Origin: Dechloromonas sp.
Lineage (GTDB): Bacteria; Pseudomonadota; Gammaproteobacteria; Burkholderiales; Rhodocyclaceae
Direction: 5' to 3'
NCBI GenBank assembly: GCA_028689015.1
Contig: JAQTXC010000002.1
Span: 30,183-94,182 of the forward strand
DNA length: 64,000 nucleotides
Shown here: piece by piece, positions 22,849 through 32,477 of the stretch
Layout: every line of letters starts with the position of its first letter
Numbering within the stretch: position 1 is the first letter of the stretch
The notes under the pieces: model-generated
Told to the model about the DNA's origin: nothing
The model's database searches: none
What the model saw: the letters and a program-made list of their open reading frames with translations, nothing else
Position numbers and translations under genes: made by a program

Positions 22849-25800
22849 GTGAGTGAATTTCCCCAGCATTTCAGCGGTCGACCGTGGTCGATGCGGGTCC
22901 GGGCGGCCAGCCGCCGGCTCGGCTGGGTATTGCTCGCCCTTTGGTTGCTGTTTGTCTCGCTGGTCCTGGTCCTGCGTCATGGGGTACTGCCGCGAATTGC
23001 CGATTATCGGCCGGCGATTGAAGCGGCGGCCAGCCGGGCGATCGGTCTGCCGGTCAAGATCGAGTCGATCAGTGCTGGCTGGCGCGGGCTTAATCCCGAT
23101 TTGGTTCTGGATGCGGTCAGCTTGCTGGGTCCGGATGGCGAACCGGCCTTGCGTTTGCAGCGCGTCGAAGCGGTGTTGTCCTGGCAATCGCTGTGGCGGC
23201 TGCAGCCGATGCTGGCAGAGCTGCAACTGGCGCAGCCGGTCCTGCAGGTGCGGCGTGACCCGGATGGTCAGATTCGCATTGCCGGTTTGCGCGCCGAGGG
23301 CGAGTCCGACCCGGCCCTGGCCGAGTGGTTGCTCGCTCTGCCGCGTATCCGCATTCGCGATGCGACAGTCGTCTGGGAGGATCGGCATCGCGGCGCACCA
23401 CCGCTTGTCCTTGAAGATTTGCAATTTGGCCTCGATAACAGCGGCCGGCGCCATCGCTTTGGCTTGCAGGCGGCACCGCCGGCTCAGTTGGCGGCGCAGA
23501 TTGATCTGCGCGGTGAGTTCCTTGGCCAGATGGGCGAGGCGATCGAGCAACTGGCCGGGCAAGTGTATTTGCAACTCGATTATGCCGATCTGGCCGGCTG
23601 GCAGCCGTGGGTCGATTACCCGGTGCATTTGCCGCGAGGTCGGGGGGCGCTGCGTTTGTGGGGCGAGCTGGGTCAGGGTCAGGGGCAATTAACGGCTGAC
23701 CTGGCTCTGGCAGCGGTCGACCTGCAATTGGGCCGAAAATTGCCCGCGCTGGCCCTCGATCATTTGCAGGGTCGTTTGCAGGGGCGTTATCGGGCGGGGG
23801 GCTGGGCCCTCTCCGGGCGGCAATTGACTTTGGCGACGCGCGATGGCTTGGTGCTGGCGCCGACCGATTTCCACGTTGATTGGCAGTCGACCGCGCGCGG
23901 TGGCGAAGGCAAGGCTTCGGCCAGTACGCTCGATCTGGCGGCGCTGGCCCGCCTGGCCGACCATTTACCTCTGGATGCGCAGAGCCGCCAGTTGTTGCGC
24001 ACCCACCAGCCGCAGGGCGGGGTGTCCAGCCTGCGCACAAGCTGGCAATTGGAGGGGGAGCAATTAAGCCGTTATGCGCTGAGTGCGCAGTTTGCCAATT
24101 TAGGGGTGCAGGCAGCCGGCTATTTTCCCGGCGCTCGGGGCTTGAGTGGCGGTGTCGATTTCACCGAGCGGGGCGGGCAGCTGACGCTCGCGGCGAGGGA
24201 TGCCGGCCTGGCCCTGCCGGCGGTCTTTCCGAGCCCGGACCTGGCCTTTGCCCAGCTCGACGGTCAGTTGCGCTGGCAGGTGGACGCGGGGGCCGTTGAG
24301 GTGATTGTCGATCAATTGGTCTTTGCCGGGGCGGATGCGACGGGAACGGCCCAGGGGCGTTATCGCTATGCCGGAGAGGGGCCGGGCGACATTGATCTTG
24401 AGGCTCGAGTCAGCCAGGCTGACGGCACAGCGGTGTGGCGTTATATGCCGCATGGGGTCAACGCCAGTGTTCGTGACTGGTTGCGTCAGGGCATTGTCGC
24501 CGGCACGGCGCATGACGGACATTTGCTGCTCAAGGGCGATTTACGGCATTTTCCGTTTCGTGATCCGTCGACCGGGACCTTTCGCATCACGGCCCGGGCG
24601 CAGGGCGCCAAGATTGATTACGCCCGTGGTTGGCCGGTGATCGAGGGGATCGACGGCCAGATGGTCTTTGGCGTCGGGATGCAGATCAGCGGTGCCCGTG
24701 GTCAGCTGCTCGGCGCCAGTCTGCATGAGGTCAGCGTGCAGATTCCCGACTTCGACAGTGGTGACGAACAGTTGCAGGTGCATGGCCTGGCCCGTGGGCC
24801 AACCGCCGAGTTTCTGCGGTTCATCGAGCAAAGCCCGGTGGCGGCGGCCATCGATCATTTTACCGATGGCATGCAGGCCAAGGGTCACGGTCAACTCGAC
24901 CTGCGGCTGGATATTCCATTGCATCGGCCGGCCCGCAGCCGGGTACGCGGCCGCTATCACTTTGACAACAACACGCTACAGGTGGTCGATGGTTTGCCGG
25001 CCTTGACCCAGGTTAGCGGCGCGCTCGACATGACCGAACAGTCGGTGACGGCGTCCGGGCTACGCGGCCGGGTCTTTGGTGGGCCGCTTAAAGTGCAGGT
25101 GGGCAGTGCGGTCGGACGGGTGAGTATCCAGGCGAGCGGTCAGGCGCAAATGCGCGAGGTCAGCCAGCACTTCGGCTGGCCGCTGATTGATCATCTGAGC
25201 GGTGGCGCAGCCTGGCAGGCCGATATTGGCATTCGTGGCCGACAGGCCGAGATCCGCATTGCCTCCGACCTGCTGGGGGTCAGCTCGCCGTTGCCGGCGC
25301 CGCTGAACAAAGTGGCGACCGTGGCCCTGCCGCTGCGTATTGACGGCAGCGTTGGTACGCAGGACGCGCGTTACCGGATCACGCTCGGTGATCTCGGGCA
25401 GGGGGTGATTGTCGGGCAGCAGGGACGCTGGTTGCGGGGTGTGCTGGCGGTTGGCCTGCCGCTGCAATTACCGGAAAGTGGGCTGGCTGTCCGCTTGCAG
25501 GCCGCGCGTTTCGATGCCGATGCCTGGAAAAATTACCTGCCGGACGATGCGATCAGCAATGGCGATGGCCTGGGGCTGAGTTTGTCGCAACTGGTGCTGA
25601 AAACGCCGCAACTGCATCTCTTCGGGCGCGATTACCATCAGGTTGACTTGAGCCTGCAGCCGCGCGATGCGGGCTGGCGCATTCGGCTCGATACCCGCGA
25701 GGCAGCAGGCGAGTTGTTCTGGCGGGGGAGTGGCGACGGCTGGCTGGATGGTCGCCTGCAGCGCTTGCACCTGCGCCGTTCGGCCGAGGTCAGCGACGAA

Positions 25801-26643
25801 GCAACGCAAGTCATTGAGCAATTGCCGGGGATGAACCTGGTGGTCGATGATTTCCGGCTGGGCGACATGGCCTTGGGCCGGCTTGACCTCAAGGCGCGCA
25901 ATGCCCAGGGGGTGTGGCATCTCGAACAACTGGCGTTGCGCAATGCGGATGGCCGGCTGGAAGGGCGGGGCACTTGGCGCCAGCGCGGCGGCCATCGGAC
26001 GCAGCTGGAATTCGATCTGGTTAGCAACAACGTCGGCAGGTTGCTGGACCGGCTGGGTTATGCAGACTCGGTGCGCCGCGGTAGCGCGCACTTGGCCGGC
26101 AATATGCAATGGAGCGGGCCGTTGACCGCGATTGATTACGCCAGCCTGAGCGGCCGTTTGCAGGTCTCGGCCGAACGGGGGCAGTTCAACAAACTGGAAC
26201 CGGGGGTCGGCAAGTTGCTGGGCCTGATATCGCTACAGGCCTTGCCGCGCCGGCTGACCCTTGATTTTCGGGATGTCTTTAGCGATGGCCTGGCTTTCGA
26301 CCGGATTGAGGGGTTGTTGAAGGTCGACCGCGGCGTGATGCGCACTGAGCAGCCGTTGTCGATCAAGGGGCCGGCAGCGCAGGTCGAGATGAGCGGCGAG
26401 GCCGACTTGCAACGGGAAACGCAGGATCTGCAGGTGCTCGTCCGGCCGGAACTGGGGGGGTTGGCGGCGGTCGGAACAGCCGCCCTGGTCAATCCAATTG
26501 CCGGAGCGGCGGCCTTGCTGGCTAATACGGTTCTGCAGCAGCCGCTCAATCAATGGTTCAGTTATCGTTATCACGTGACCGGGACCTGGGATGATCCGCG
26601 CATCGTCAAGCTCGGCACCCCACCCGCGGAGAAAGCCCCATGA
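22849..26643 (+). CDS. yhdP: YhdP-family AsmA-like envelope protein
   Basis: This protein of about 1264 residues has one N-terminal membrane segment (LGWVLLALWLLFVSLVLVL) followed by a very long beta-rich periplasmic region of AsmA/DUF3971 type. C-terminal signatures include GLISLQALPRRLTLDFRD and GAAALLANTVLQQPLNQ. In E. coli, YhdP, TamB and YdbH move phospholipids from inner to outer membrane. I take the GTG at 22849; the ATG at 22891 is an alternative that still keeps the membrane segment. The open frame upstream of 22849 is antisense to glnE. The stop overlaps the nit gene start (ATGA), and tldD follows, a conserved gene order in betaproteobacteria. Confidence 0.92.
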   Translation: MSEFPQHFSGRPWSMRVRAASRRLGWVLLALWLLFVSLVLVLRHGVLPRIADYRPAIEAAASRAIGLPVKIESISAGWRGLNPDLVLDAVSLLGPDGEPALRLQRVEAVLSWQSLWRLQPMLAELQLAQPVLQVRRDPDGQIRIAGLRAEGESDPALAEWLLALPRIRIRDATVVWEDRHRGAPPLVLEDLQFGLDNSGRRHRFGLQAAPPAQLAAQIDLRGEFLGQMGEAIEQLAGQVYLQLDYADLAGWQPWVDYPVHLPRGRGALRLWGELGQGQGQLTADLALAAVDLQLGRKLPALALDHLQGRLQGRYRAGGWALSGRQLTLATRDGLVLAPTDFHVDWQSTARGGEGKASASTLDLAALARLADHLPLDAQSRQLLRTHQPQGGVSSLRTSWQLEGEQLSRYALSAQFANLGVQAAGYFPGARGLSGGVDFTERGGQLTLAARDAGLALPAVFPSPDLAFAQLDGQLRWQVDAGAVEVIVDQLVFAGADATGTAQGRYRYAGEGPGDIDLEARVSQADGTAVWRYMPHGVNASVRDWLRQGIVAGTAHDGHLLLKGDLRHFPFRDPSTGTFRITARAQGAKIDYARGWPVIEGIDGQMVFGVGMQISGARGQLLGASLHEVSVQIPDFDSGDEQLQVHGLARGPTAEFLRFIEQSPVAAAIDHFTDGMQAKGHGQLDLRLDIPLHRPARSRVRGRYHFDNNTLQVVDGLPALTQVSGALDMTEQSVTASGLRGRVFGGPLKVQVGSAVGRVSIQASGQAQMREVSQHFGWPLIDHLSGGAAWQADIGIRGRQAEIRIASDLLGVSSPLPAPLNKVATVALPLRIDGSVGTQDARYRITLGDLGQGVIVGQQGRWLRGVLAVGLPLQLPESGLAVRLQAARFDADAWKNYLPDDAISNGDGLGLSLSQLVLKTPQLHLFGRDYHQVDLSLQPRDAGWRIRLDTREAAGELFWRGSGDGWLDGRLQRLHLRRSAEVSDEATQVIEQLPGMNLVVDDFRLGDMALGRLDLKARNAQGVWHLEQLALRNADGRLEGRGTWRQRGGHRTQLEFDLVSNNVGRLLDRLGYADSVRRGSAHLAGNMQWSGPLTAIDYASLSGRLQVSAERGQFNKLEPGVGKLLGLISLQALPRRLTLDFRDVFSDGLAFDRIEGLLKVDRGVMRTEQPLSIKGPAAQVEMSGEADLQRETQDLQVLVRPELGGLAAVGTAALVNPIAGAAALLANTVLQQPLNQWFSYRYHVTGTWDDPRIVKLGTPPAEKAP

Positions 26644-27452
26644 GTGCTGTCAAAAATTGTCGTATCGCTGCCTTGCAGATGGTCTCCGGTCCTCGCGTCG
26701 CCGATAACCTGCGGGCGGCCAGCCAGCTGGTGGATGAGGCGGTGGCGCAAGGTGCCCAACTGGTGGTGCTACCCGAGTATTTTCCGATCATTGGCGCAGC
26801 CGATGCCGACCGTGTCCGGGCGCGCGAAGATTTTGGCCTGGGTCCGGTCCAGGATTGGCTGGCGGCGACGGCACAACGCCATGGCCTGTGGATTTTTGCC
26901 GGCTCCATCCCGTTGACCGCGTCCGTGGCCGAGAAGATGCGCAACAGCAGCCTGGTCTACAACCCGGACGGCGAGTGCGTGGCGCGTTACGACAAGATTC
27001 ACCTGTTCGGTTTTCGCAAGGGTGACGAAGCGTATGACGAAGCGGCCTTCATTGAAGCCGGCGCGCAGCCCGTCGCGGTCGACACGCCTTTTGGCCGGAT
27101 TGCCTTGTCGATCTGTTATGACCTGCGCTTTCCCGAGCTGTATCGAGCGCTGGCGCCGGTTGACCTGATACTGGTGCCGGCCGCCTTTACCGAAACCACT
27201 GGCCGGGCACACTGGGAAATCCTGCTGCGGGCCCGGGCTATCGAAAACCAGTGTTATCTTCTGGCTGTTGGCCAGGGCGGTCGCCACGAAAACGGCCGCC
27301 TGACACATGGCAACAGCATGATCATCGATCCTTGGGGCGAGATTCTCGACCGCAAGGCCAAGGGGCCGGGTGTGGTGATCGCTGATCTCGACCATGACCG
27401 GATTGCCGACACGCGTGCCAGCCTGCCGGCGCTGGCCCACCGAATTCTCTGA
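26640..27452 (+). CDS. Carbon-nitrogen hydrolase (Nit1/deaminated glutathione amidase-like)
   Basis: This 270-residue nitrilase-superfamily enzyme has the Glu-Lys-Cys triad: Glu46 in VVLPEYF, Lys119 in RYDKIHLFG and Cys159 in [11 protein letters not shown]. Nit1/NIT2-like members hydrolyse deaminated glutathione or omega-amidates such as 2-oxoglutaramate. The RFPELYR signature and length fit that group. The start overlaps the yhdP stop, and tldD follows after 10 bases, so yhdP-nit-tldD is probably one operon. Deaminated glutathione amidase would be a metabolite-repair role. omega-Amidase is the alternative and could act with an aminotransferase. Confidence 0.9.
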   Translation: MSAVKNCRIAALQMVSGPRVADNLRAASQLVDEAVAQGAQLVVLPEYFPIIGAADADRVRAREDFGLGPVQDWLAATAQRHGLWIFAGSIPLTASVAEKMRNSSLVYNPDGECVARYDKIHLFGFRKGDEAYDEAAFIEAGAQPVAVDTPFGRIALSICYDLRFPELYRALAPVDLILVPAAFTETTGRAHWEILLRARAIENQCYLLAVGQGGRHENGRLTHGNSMIIDPWGEILDRKAKGPGVVIADLDHDRIADTRASLPALAHRIL

Positions 27453-27462
27453 TGGAGTTGCC

Positions 27463-28908
27463 ATGAATCAAGACAGCGCCCTGGCGCAAGCCGAATCCCT
27501 GCTGCTCACCCCCTTTTCGCTGAGCGAGCGCGACCTGGCGCAGACCTTTGGCCAGATCCTGTCGCATCAGGTCGACTATGCCGACCTGTATTTTCAGTAT
27601 GCCCGTTCCGAGGCCTGGAGCCTGGAGGAGGGCATCGTCAAGGCTGGGAGTTTCAATATCGACCAGGGGGTCGGCGTGCGCGCCATTTCGGGTGAAAAGA
27701 CGGCCTTTGCCTACTCCGACGACATTAGCGCCCGGGCGCTGAGCGATGCGGCGAGTGCCGTGCGGGCCATTGGCGCAGCCGGACAATCCGGCATTTTGCC
27801 GGCGTTTCGGTCGTCGACCGCGCAACATGCCTTGTACCTGCCTCATGACCCCATCGTCTCGCTGCCGGCCGATGCCAAGGTACGCCTGCTGGAGCGCCTG
27901 GAGGGCTTTGCCAGGGCGCTTGACCCGCGCGTCCAGCAAGTGATGGCTAGCCTGGCCTGCGAGTACGAGGTCATTCTGGTCGCCGGTTCGGATGGTCGGC
28001 TGGCCGCAGATGTGCGGCCGCTGGTCCGTTGCTCGATTTCGGTCATCATCGAGGAGGACGGCAAGCGCGAGCAAGGCGCCTCCGGGGGCGGTGGCCGTTT
28101 CGATTTCGGCTATTTCGATGATGAGGTGTTGCAGCGCTACGCCCGCGAGGCCGTGCATCAGGCGGTGGTCAATCTGCATGCCGAGGCGGCACCGGCGGGG
28201 CAGATGACCGTGGTCCTTGGCGCGGGGTGGCCTGGCATTCTGCTGCATGAGGCGGTCGGTCATGGCCTGGAGGGGGATTTCAATCGCAAGGGCAGTTCGA
28301 CCTTCAGTGGTCGCATCGGCCAGCGGGTGGCCGCCAAGGGCGTGACCCTCATCGACGACGGTACACTGGCCGACCGGCGCGGTTCCTTGAACATTGATGA
28401 TGAGGGCAATCCGACGCAGCGCAACGTCCTGATCGAGGATGGCATTCTCAAGGGCTACATGCAGGACAGTCTCAATGCCCGGTTGATGGGGGTGGCGCCG
28501 ACGGGTAACGGCCGACGCGAATCTTTCGCCCACCTGCCTTTGCCGCGCATGACCAACACCATGATGCTGGCCGGCGAGCGCGATCCGCAGGAAATCATCG
28601 CCTCGGTGGATAAGGGGATTTATGCGGTCAATTTCGGCGGTGGTCAGGTCGATATCACCAGCGGCAAGTTTGTTTTTTCGATGAGCGAGGCTTACCTGAT
28701 CGAAGGCGGCAAGGTGACCCGACCGATCAAGGGGGCGACGCTGATTGGTAACGGTCCGGAGGCGATGCAGCGGGTATCGATGATCGGCAATGACCTGAAA
28801 CTGGACCCGGGAGTCGGCACTTGCGGCAAGGAAGGGCAGAGTGTACCGGTTGGTGTGGGCCAGCCCACGCTGCGTATAGATGGACTGACGGTGGGGGGAA
28901 CGGCATAA
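27463..28908 (+). CDS. tldD: Metalloprotease TldD
   Basis: This 481-residue protein carries the TldD motif [13 protein letters not shown] with His262, Glu263 and His267 (HExxxH), then [15 protein letters not shown]. The C-terminal [22 protein letters not shown] is also typical. TldD forms a heterodimeric protease with TldE/PmbA that degrades unfolded peptides and matures microcins and antitoxin systems. No pmbA lies in this window. The start ATG at 27463 follows GGAG. The gene ends two bases before a perfect hairpin that precedes the cytochrome c4 gene. Confidence 0.95.
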   Translation: MNQDSALAQAESLLLTPFSLSERDLAQTFGQILSHQVDYADLYFQYARSEAWSLEEGIVKAGSFNIDQGVGVRAISGEKTAFAYSDDISARALSDAASAVRAIGAAGQSGILPAFRSSTAQHALYLPHDPIVSLPADAKVRLLERLEGFARALDPRVQQVMASLACEYEVILVAGSDGRLAADVRPLVRCSISVIIEEDGKREQGASGGGGRFDFGYFDDEVLQRYAREAVHQAVVNLHAEAAPAGQMTVVLGAGWPGILLHEAVGHGLEGDFNRKGSSTFSGRIGQRVAAKGVTLIDDGTLADRRGSLNIDDEGNPTQRNVLIEDGILKGYMQDSLNARLMGVAPTGNGRRESFAHLPLPRMTNTMMLAGERDPQEIIASVDKGIYAVNFGGGQVDITSGKFVFSMSEAYLIEGGKVTRPIKGATLIGNGPEAMQRVSMIGNDLKLDPGVGTCGKEGQSVPVGVGQPTLRIDGLTVGGTA

Positions 28909-28909
28909 T

Positions 28910-28937
28910 TCCGCTTTCATTGCTTTTTGAAAGCGGA
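28910..28937 (+). other. Hairpin covering the ribosome site of the cytochrome c4 gene
   Basis: TCCGCTTTCA (28910-28919) pairs perfectly with TGAAAGCGGA (28928-28937) across an eight-base loop containing a T-run. The 3' arm carries the only purine-rich sequence before the ATG at 28940. It follows the tldD stop by one base. It could be an end hairpin for tldD or a translational control element. Confidence 0.55.
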
Positions 28938-28939
28938 TC

Positions 28940-29560
28940 ATGCGTCGATTGATTGTTCTGGCGAGCATGCTGCTGGCTACCTCGGCCTCCTGGGCGCAGG
29001 CTAGCCTGCAGGAGCGTATCAAGACTATCCAGGCCGATCCGGCAGCGCTGCAGGCGGCTGTCGATGCGGGCCATAAAGCCAGTTTTTTCTGCGCCAACTG
29101 CCATGGTGACAAGGGCATCAGCAAGTCGGCCGATGTGCCCAACCTGGCCGGCCAGAATCCCGCCTACCTGCTTGAGCAGATACGCAAATTTGGCAGTGGT
29201 GAACGTAAGGACGCCTTCATGCAGGGTTTGATCAAGGTCCTCAAGGACGAGGATCGCGTGCAGATTGCCTTGTTCTATGCGCAAACTCCGGTGCCGCCGG
29301 GGGCGGCGGATTCAGGCCAGCTGGCACGCGGCAAGCTGCTGTTTGACAAGCTCTGTGCCCGTTGCCATGGTGAGCAGGCGCGGGGCAACGAGATGTTTCC
29401 CCGTCTGGCCGGGCAGCGTCAGCCTTACCTGCAGACCAGCATTACCCGCTATCGCGACGGGACAGGCATCCGCAATAACCAGTTGATGGCCATCGCCACC
29501 TCGACCTTGAAGGATGAGGACATCCGGGCCTTGTCGCACTACCTGACGCAGTTGCCCTGA
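28940..29560 (+). CDS. Di-heme cytochrome c4-like protein
   Basis: This 206-residue exported protein has a signal peptide ending near SWAQA and two c-type heme motifs, CANCH (51-55) and CARCH (139-143). Each domain carries the LAGQ signature (PNLAGQNPAYL, PRLAGQRQPYL) with the NLAGQ-type residues seen in cytochrome c4. Such proteins carry electrons in the periplasm to terminal oxidases. The start overlaps the region of a strong hairpin, which would hide its ribosome site. A DAHP synthase gene follows about 65 bases later, with its own -10-like element. Confidence 0.88.
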   Translation: MRRLIVLASMLLATSASWAQASLQERIKTIQADPAALQAAVDAGHKASFFCANCHGDKGISKSADVPNLAGQNPAYLLEQIRKFGSGERKDAFMQGLIKVLKDEDRVQIALFYAQTPVPPGAADSGQLARGKLLFDKLCARCHGEQARGNEMFPRLAGQRQPYLQTSITRYRDGTGIRNNQLMAIATSTLKDEDIRALSHYLTQLP

Positions 29561-29586
29561 GCGCTGATTGATCGCCAGGCCTCGGT

Positions 29587-29592
29587 TAAAAT
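29587..29592 (+). promoter_or_regulatory. -10-like element upstream of DAHP synthase gene
   Basis: TAAAAT (within GGTTAAAATGCC) lies 34 bases before the ATG at 29626. No clear -35 is visible. Confidence 0.35.
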
Positions 29593-29625
29593 GCCTGCTT
29601 TGTGGCCATTGAAACGAGGCGGGCG

Positions 29626-30705
29626 ATGACAGTGCAAGGCAAACCGAATACCGACGATCTGCGCATCCGGGAAATCAAGGAGTTGGTGCCGCCAGCCCAT
29701 GTGTTTAAGGAATACCCGGTGTCCAACCGGGCCGCCCTGACGACCTTTAGCGCCCGGCAGGCCATTCACCGCATTTTGCATGGGGCCGATGATCGCCTGC
29801 TGGTCGTTATCGGTCCGTGTTCCATTCACGACGTTGATCTGGCGATGGACTATGCCCGGCGATTGACTCAGGCAGCGGCGCAATACGCCGATGATCTGGT
29901 GGTCGTCATGCGCGTTTATTTCGAAAAGCCGCGCACCACGGTCGGCTGGAAGGGATTGATCAACGATCCGCGTCTCGACAATACCTTCCGTATTAACGAA
30001 GGTTTGCGCCTGGCGCGCAAGCTGCTGCTTGATATCAACGAACTCGACCTGCCTTGCGCCACTGAATTCCTCGATACCATCACCCCGCAATACACGGCTG
30101 ACCTGATCGCCTGGGGGGCGATTGGCGCGCGGACCACCGAGTCACAAGTGCATCGGGAACTGGCGTCGGGTCTGTCCTGCCCGGTGGGTTTCAAGAACGG
30201 TACCGATGGCAACATGCGAATTGCGGTCGACGCCATCCGCTCGGCCAATTCGCCGCACCATTTTTTGTCGGTCACCAAAACCGGCCATACGGCGATCGTA
30301 TCGACGGTCGGTAACGAGGATTGTCACGTCATCCTGCGTGGCGGCAAGGCGCCCAACTACGATGCCGCAAGTGTTGAGGTGGCGTGCCAGGAGATTGCCC
30401 TGGCGGGTCTGGCGGCGCGTTTGATGATTGATTTCTCGCACGGCAACAGCAGCAAGCAATACAAACGGCAACTTGACGTCTGTGCCAGCGTGGCTGGGCA
30501 AATCGCGGCGGGTGACGAGCGGATCACCGGGGTCATGGTCGAATCTCACTTGCTTGAAGGGCGTCAGGATTTGTCACCGGAGCAGCCTTTGACCTACGGC
30601 CAGAGCATTACCGATGCGTGTCTTGGGTGGGACGATAGTGTGTCGGTACTCGATCAACTGGCCGCTGCCGTGCGAGCGCGCCGCATTGCCGAGGCCGGCG
30701 TCTGA
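29626..30705 (+). CDS. aroG: 3-deoxy-7-phosphoheptulonate synthase (AroG type)
   Basis: This 359-residue class I DAHP synthase condenses phosphoenolpyruvate and erythrose-4-phosphate, the first step of the shikimate pathway. Motifs include VIGPCSIHD, MRVYFEKPRTTVGWKG, the FKNGTDG loop and MIDFSHGNSSK, which contain PEP- and metal-binding residues. Length matches E. coli AroG/F/H (350). A GTG at 29602 lies further upstream. I prefer the ATG at 29626, preceded by GAGG. Feedback type (Phe, Tyr or Trp) cannot be read safely. It appears to be a single-gene unit. Confidence 0.95.
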   Translation: MTVQGKPNTDDLRIREIKELVPPAHVFKEYPVSNRAALTTFSARQAIHRILHGADDRLLVVIGPCSIHDVDLAMDYARRLTQAAAQYADDLVVVMRVYFEKPRTTVGWKGLINDPRLDNTFRINEGLRLARKLLLDINELDLPCATEFLDTITPQYTADLIAWGAIGARTTESQVHRELASGLSCPVGFKNGTDGNMRIAVDAIRSANSPHHFLSVTKTGHTAIVSTVGNEDCHVILRGGKAPNYDAASVEVACQEIALAGLAARLMIDFSHGNSSKQYKRQLDVCASVAGQIAAGDERITGVMVESHLLEGRQDLSPEQPLTYGQSITDACLGWDDSVSVLDQLAAAVRARRIAEAGV

Positions 30706-30728
30706 GTGGTAGATGATTTGTGAACGCC

Positions 30729-30959
30729 TCAGGCCATACTGGCCAGCGCGTTCATCAGGTCATCGTTGTCGCTATTGCCTTCGCCTTCGCCTTCGCCGCC
30801 ATCCGTGTCATGGCTCTGCGATTCGACGAAGGCGACATAGCCGTGCGCCCGCAGGGTGTCAGCCCAGTCATTGGCTGTTTTTTTTGAGGCGTGCCAAGGC
30901 CCCCGTTCAACGATGGGGTGGCTACTGCCATTGCGATATTTGGTGACGACGCGGTACAC
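30729..30959 (-). CDS. Small conserved-looking protein with acidic tail
   Basis: This 76-residue frame starts at GTG (30959) after a GAGG. The N-terminal 45 residues look like a compact domain (YRVVTKYRNG, VERGPWHASKKTANDWADTLRAHGYVAFVE). The remainder is a very acidic, glycine-rich tail (DTDGGEGEGEGNSDNDD). There are no cysteines, membrane segments or known motifs. I do not recognise the family. The N-terminal pattern, with aromatic residues and a basic strand, resembles small single-domain proteins seen near metabolic genes. It is convergent with aroG (23 bases apart). Confidence 0.5.
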   Translation of the reverse strand: MYRVVTKYRNGSSHPIVERGPWHASKKTANDWADTLRAHGYVAFVESQSHDTDGGEGEGEGNSDNDDLMNALASMA

Positions 30960-31017
30960 GCTGCTTGCCTCGAAGGAGTGCGTCGATTATCAGCGGTCGA
31001 CGGGGGCGCAGCAAGCT

Positions 31018-31602
31018 TCAAGCGGCGTTCTTGCCTTTTTGCCATAGCACGTCGCCCTGGCCACCGCTGCGGTTGAGGCTGCGGCCGAGGATGAACAACA
31101 GGTCGGAGAGGCGGTTGATGTAACGGCGGGCGGTGTCCGACAGCGCTTCGCTGGCATGCAAGCGGACCATAGCGCGCTCGCTGCGTCGGCAGACGGTCCG
31201 TGCCAGGTGGGTGATGGCTGCTGGTCGGGTGCCACCGGGCAGGATGAATTCCTTGAGCATCGGCAAGTCGGCATTAAATTCATCGGCCAGCGCTTCAAGG
31301 CGCTCGACCTGGCTCTCCTTGATGAGGGCCATGCCGGGCAGGCACAACTCGCCGCCGAGGTCGAACAGGTCATGCTGGATGTCGAGCAGCGCTGTTTGTA
31401 CCCGGCGCGGCAAATCTTCGCAGAGCAGCAGGCCGAGCATTGAATTCAGTTCGTCGACTTCGCCGATCGCATCAATGCGCAGGCTGTCCTTGGTGGTGCG
31501 GCTGCCGTCGCCGAGGCCGGTGGTGCCGGCGTCGCCGGTGCGGGTGACGATTTTCGACAGGCGGTTGCCCTTGCGTTCGGTGGCTAGATCAATTTCGCTC
31601 AC
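31018..31602 (-). CDS. Cob(I)yrinic acid a,c-diamide adenosyltransferase (PduO type)
   Basis: This 194-residue protein has the PduO-type ATP:cobalamin adenosyltransferase signatures TRTGDAGTTGLGDGSR (the ATP loop), IGEVDELNSMLG, HDLFDLGGELC and CRRSERA. It attaches the adenosyl group to cob(I)alamin, giving coenzyme B12. It starts with GTG, preceded by GAGGAG, and a TATAAT lies about 26 bases upstream. It is divergent from the hydroxypyruvate isomerase gene. No other cobalamin gene is nearby, so it probably serves B12-dependent enzymes located elsewhere. Confidence 0.93.
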   Translation of the reverse strand: MSEIDLATERKGNRLSKIVTRTGDAGTTGLGDGSRTTKDSLRIDAIGEVDELNSMLGLLLCEDLPRRVQTALLDIQHDLFDLGGELCLPGMALIKESQVERLEALADEFNADLPMLKEFILPGGTRPAAITHLARTVCRRSERAMVRLHASEALSDTARRYINRLSDLLFILGRSLNRSGGQGDVLWQKGKNAA

Positions 31603-31627
31603 GGTGCGTTCTCCTCATTGTGGGCGG

Positions 31628-31633
31628 ATTATA
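31628..31633 (-). promoter_or_regulatory. -10 element of the adenosyltransferase gene
   Basis: The minus strand reads TATAAT, 26 bases before the GTG start, with GAGGAG in between. A -35 is weak at best. Confidence 0.45.
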
Positions 31634-31664
31634 CTTTTCGGTCAGCCTACAGACTGTCGCCGCC

Positions 31665-32468
31665 ATGCCAAAGTTCGCCGCCAATCTCAGTTTTTTATTC
31701 ACGGATGTGCCTTTCGCGCAGCGCTTTGCGCGTGCCGCTGCTGCAGGGTTTGGCGGAGTCGAGTACCTCTTTCCTTATGACTGGCCAGCGGCCACGGTGG
31801 CGCAATGGCTGCAGGCCGCCGGGCTGGAGCAGGTGTTGTTCAACTTGCCGCCGGGGGATTGGGCCGCTGGTGAGCGTGGCCTGGCCTGTTTGCCGGATCG
31901 ACAGGCCGAGTTTGTTGACAGTGTGGAGCAGGCCTTGAATTACGCCATGGTGCTTGACTGTCGTCGCGTGCATTGCATGGCGGGCCTGCGGCCACCCGGG
32001 GTGGCCGAGCCGGTATTGCGCCAGACCTTTGTGGCCAATCTGCGCCATGCGGCTGACCGGTTGGCGACCATCGGTGCGACCGTGCTGATCGAGCCGATCA
32101 ATAGTCGCATCGACATGCCGGCTTACTGGCTGGATGATGTCAACCAGGCTTTTTCGCTGTTAGCCGAGGTCGACCGCGACAACGTCAAGGTGCAGTTCGA
32201 TTGCTACCATGCGCAGATTATCCAGGGCGATCTGGCGCGGACACTGGGCCGGTATATCGAGCAAATTGGTCATGTGCAGATCGCTGATAATCCGGGACGG
32301 CATGAGCCGGGCAGCGGTGAAATTCATTATCCCTTTTTGTTCAAATGGCTTGATCAGCTGGGCTATGCCGGCTGGGTGGGGTGTGAATACAGGCCGCAAG
32401 AGGCGACTGAGGACGGCCTGCACTGGTTGCGGGCCGCTCGGCAGCAGACGGTCGGCACAGTGGGTTAA
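31665..32468 (+). CDS. hyi: Hydroxypyruvate isomerase
   Basis: This 267-residue TIM-barrel protein of the AP-endonuclease-2-like/xylose isomerase superfamily is close to E. coli Hyi (258). Metal-ligand and substrate residues appear in LIEPINSRIDMPAYWL, VQFDCYHAQIIQGD and GCEYRP. It interconverts hydroxypyruvate and tartronate semialdehyde. The product is the substrate of the GarR-like reductases at 1.9-3.6 kb. I chose the ATG at 31665; the longer frame includes promoter sequence. It lies just upstream of glcDEF with a 9-base gap, so it is likely in the glycolate operon. Confidence 0.9.
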   Translation: MPKFAANLSFLFTDVPFAQRFARAAAAGFGGVEYLFPYDWPAATVAQWLQAAGLEQVLFNLPPGDWAAGERGLACLPDRQAEFVDSVEQALNYAMVLDCRRVHCMAGLRPPGVAEPVLRQTFVANLRHAADRLATIGATVLIEPINSRIDMPAYWLDDVNQAFSLLAEVDRDNVKVQFDCYHAQIIQGDLARTLGRYIEQIGHVQIADNPGRHEPGSGEIHYPFLFKWLDQLGYAGWVGCEYRPQEATEDGLHWLRAARQQTVGTVG

Positions 32469-32471
32469 AAT
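32466..32471 (+). promoter_or_regulatory. -10-like element immediately before glcD
   Basis: TAAAAT overlaps the hyi stop codon and ends seven bases before the glcD ATG. A transcript starting here would have almost no leader. No Shine-Dalgarno precedes the ATG. Confidence 0.35.
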
Positions 32472-32477
32472 TCGAAA

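Noticed and set aside
23117-24040. A 307-residue minus-strand frame
   Set aside because: It lies fully inside yhdP on the other strand, is Pro/Arg-rich and low in complexity, and shows no domain. It is an artefact of high third-position GC.
27322-29142. A 606-residue minus-strand frame
   Set aside because: It runs antisense through nit, tldD and cytochrome c4, all clear genes, with no recognisable domain.
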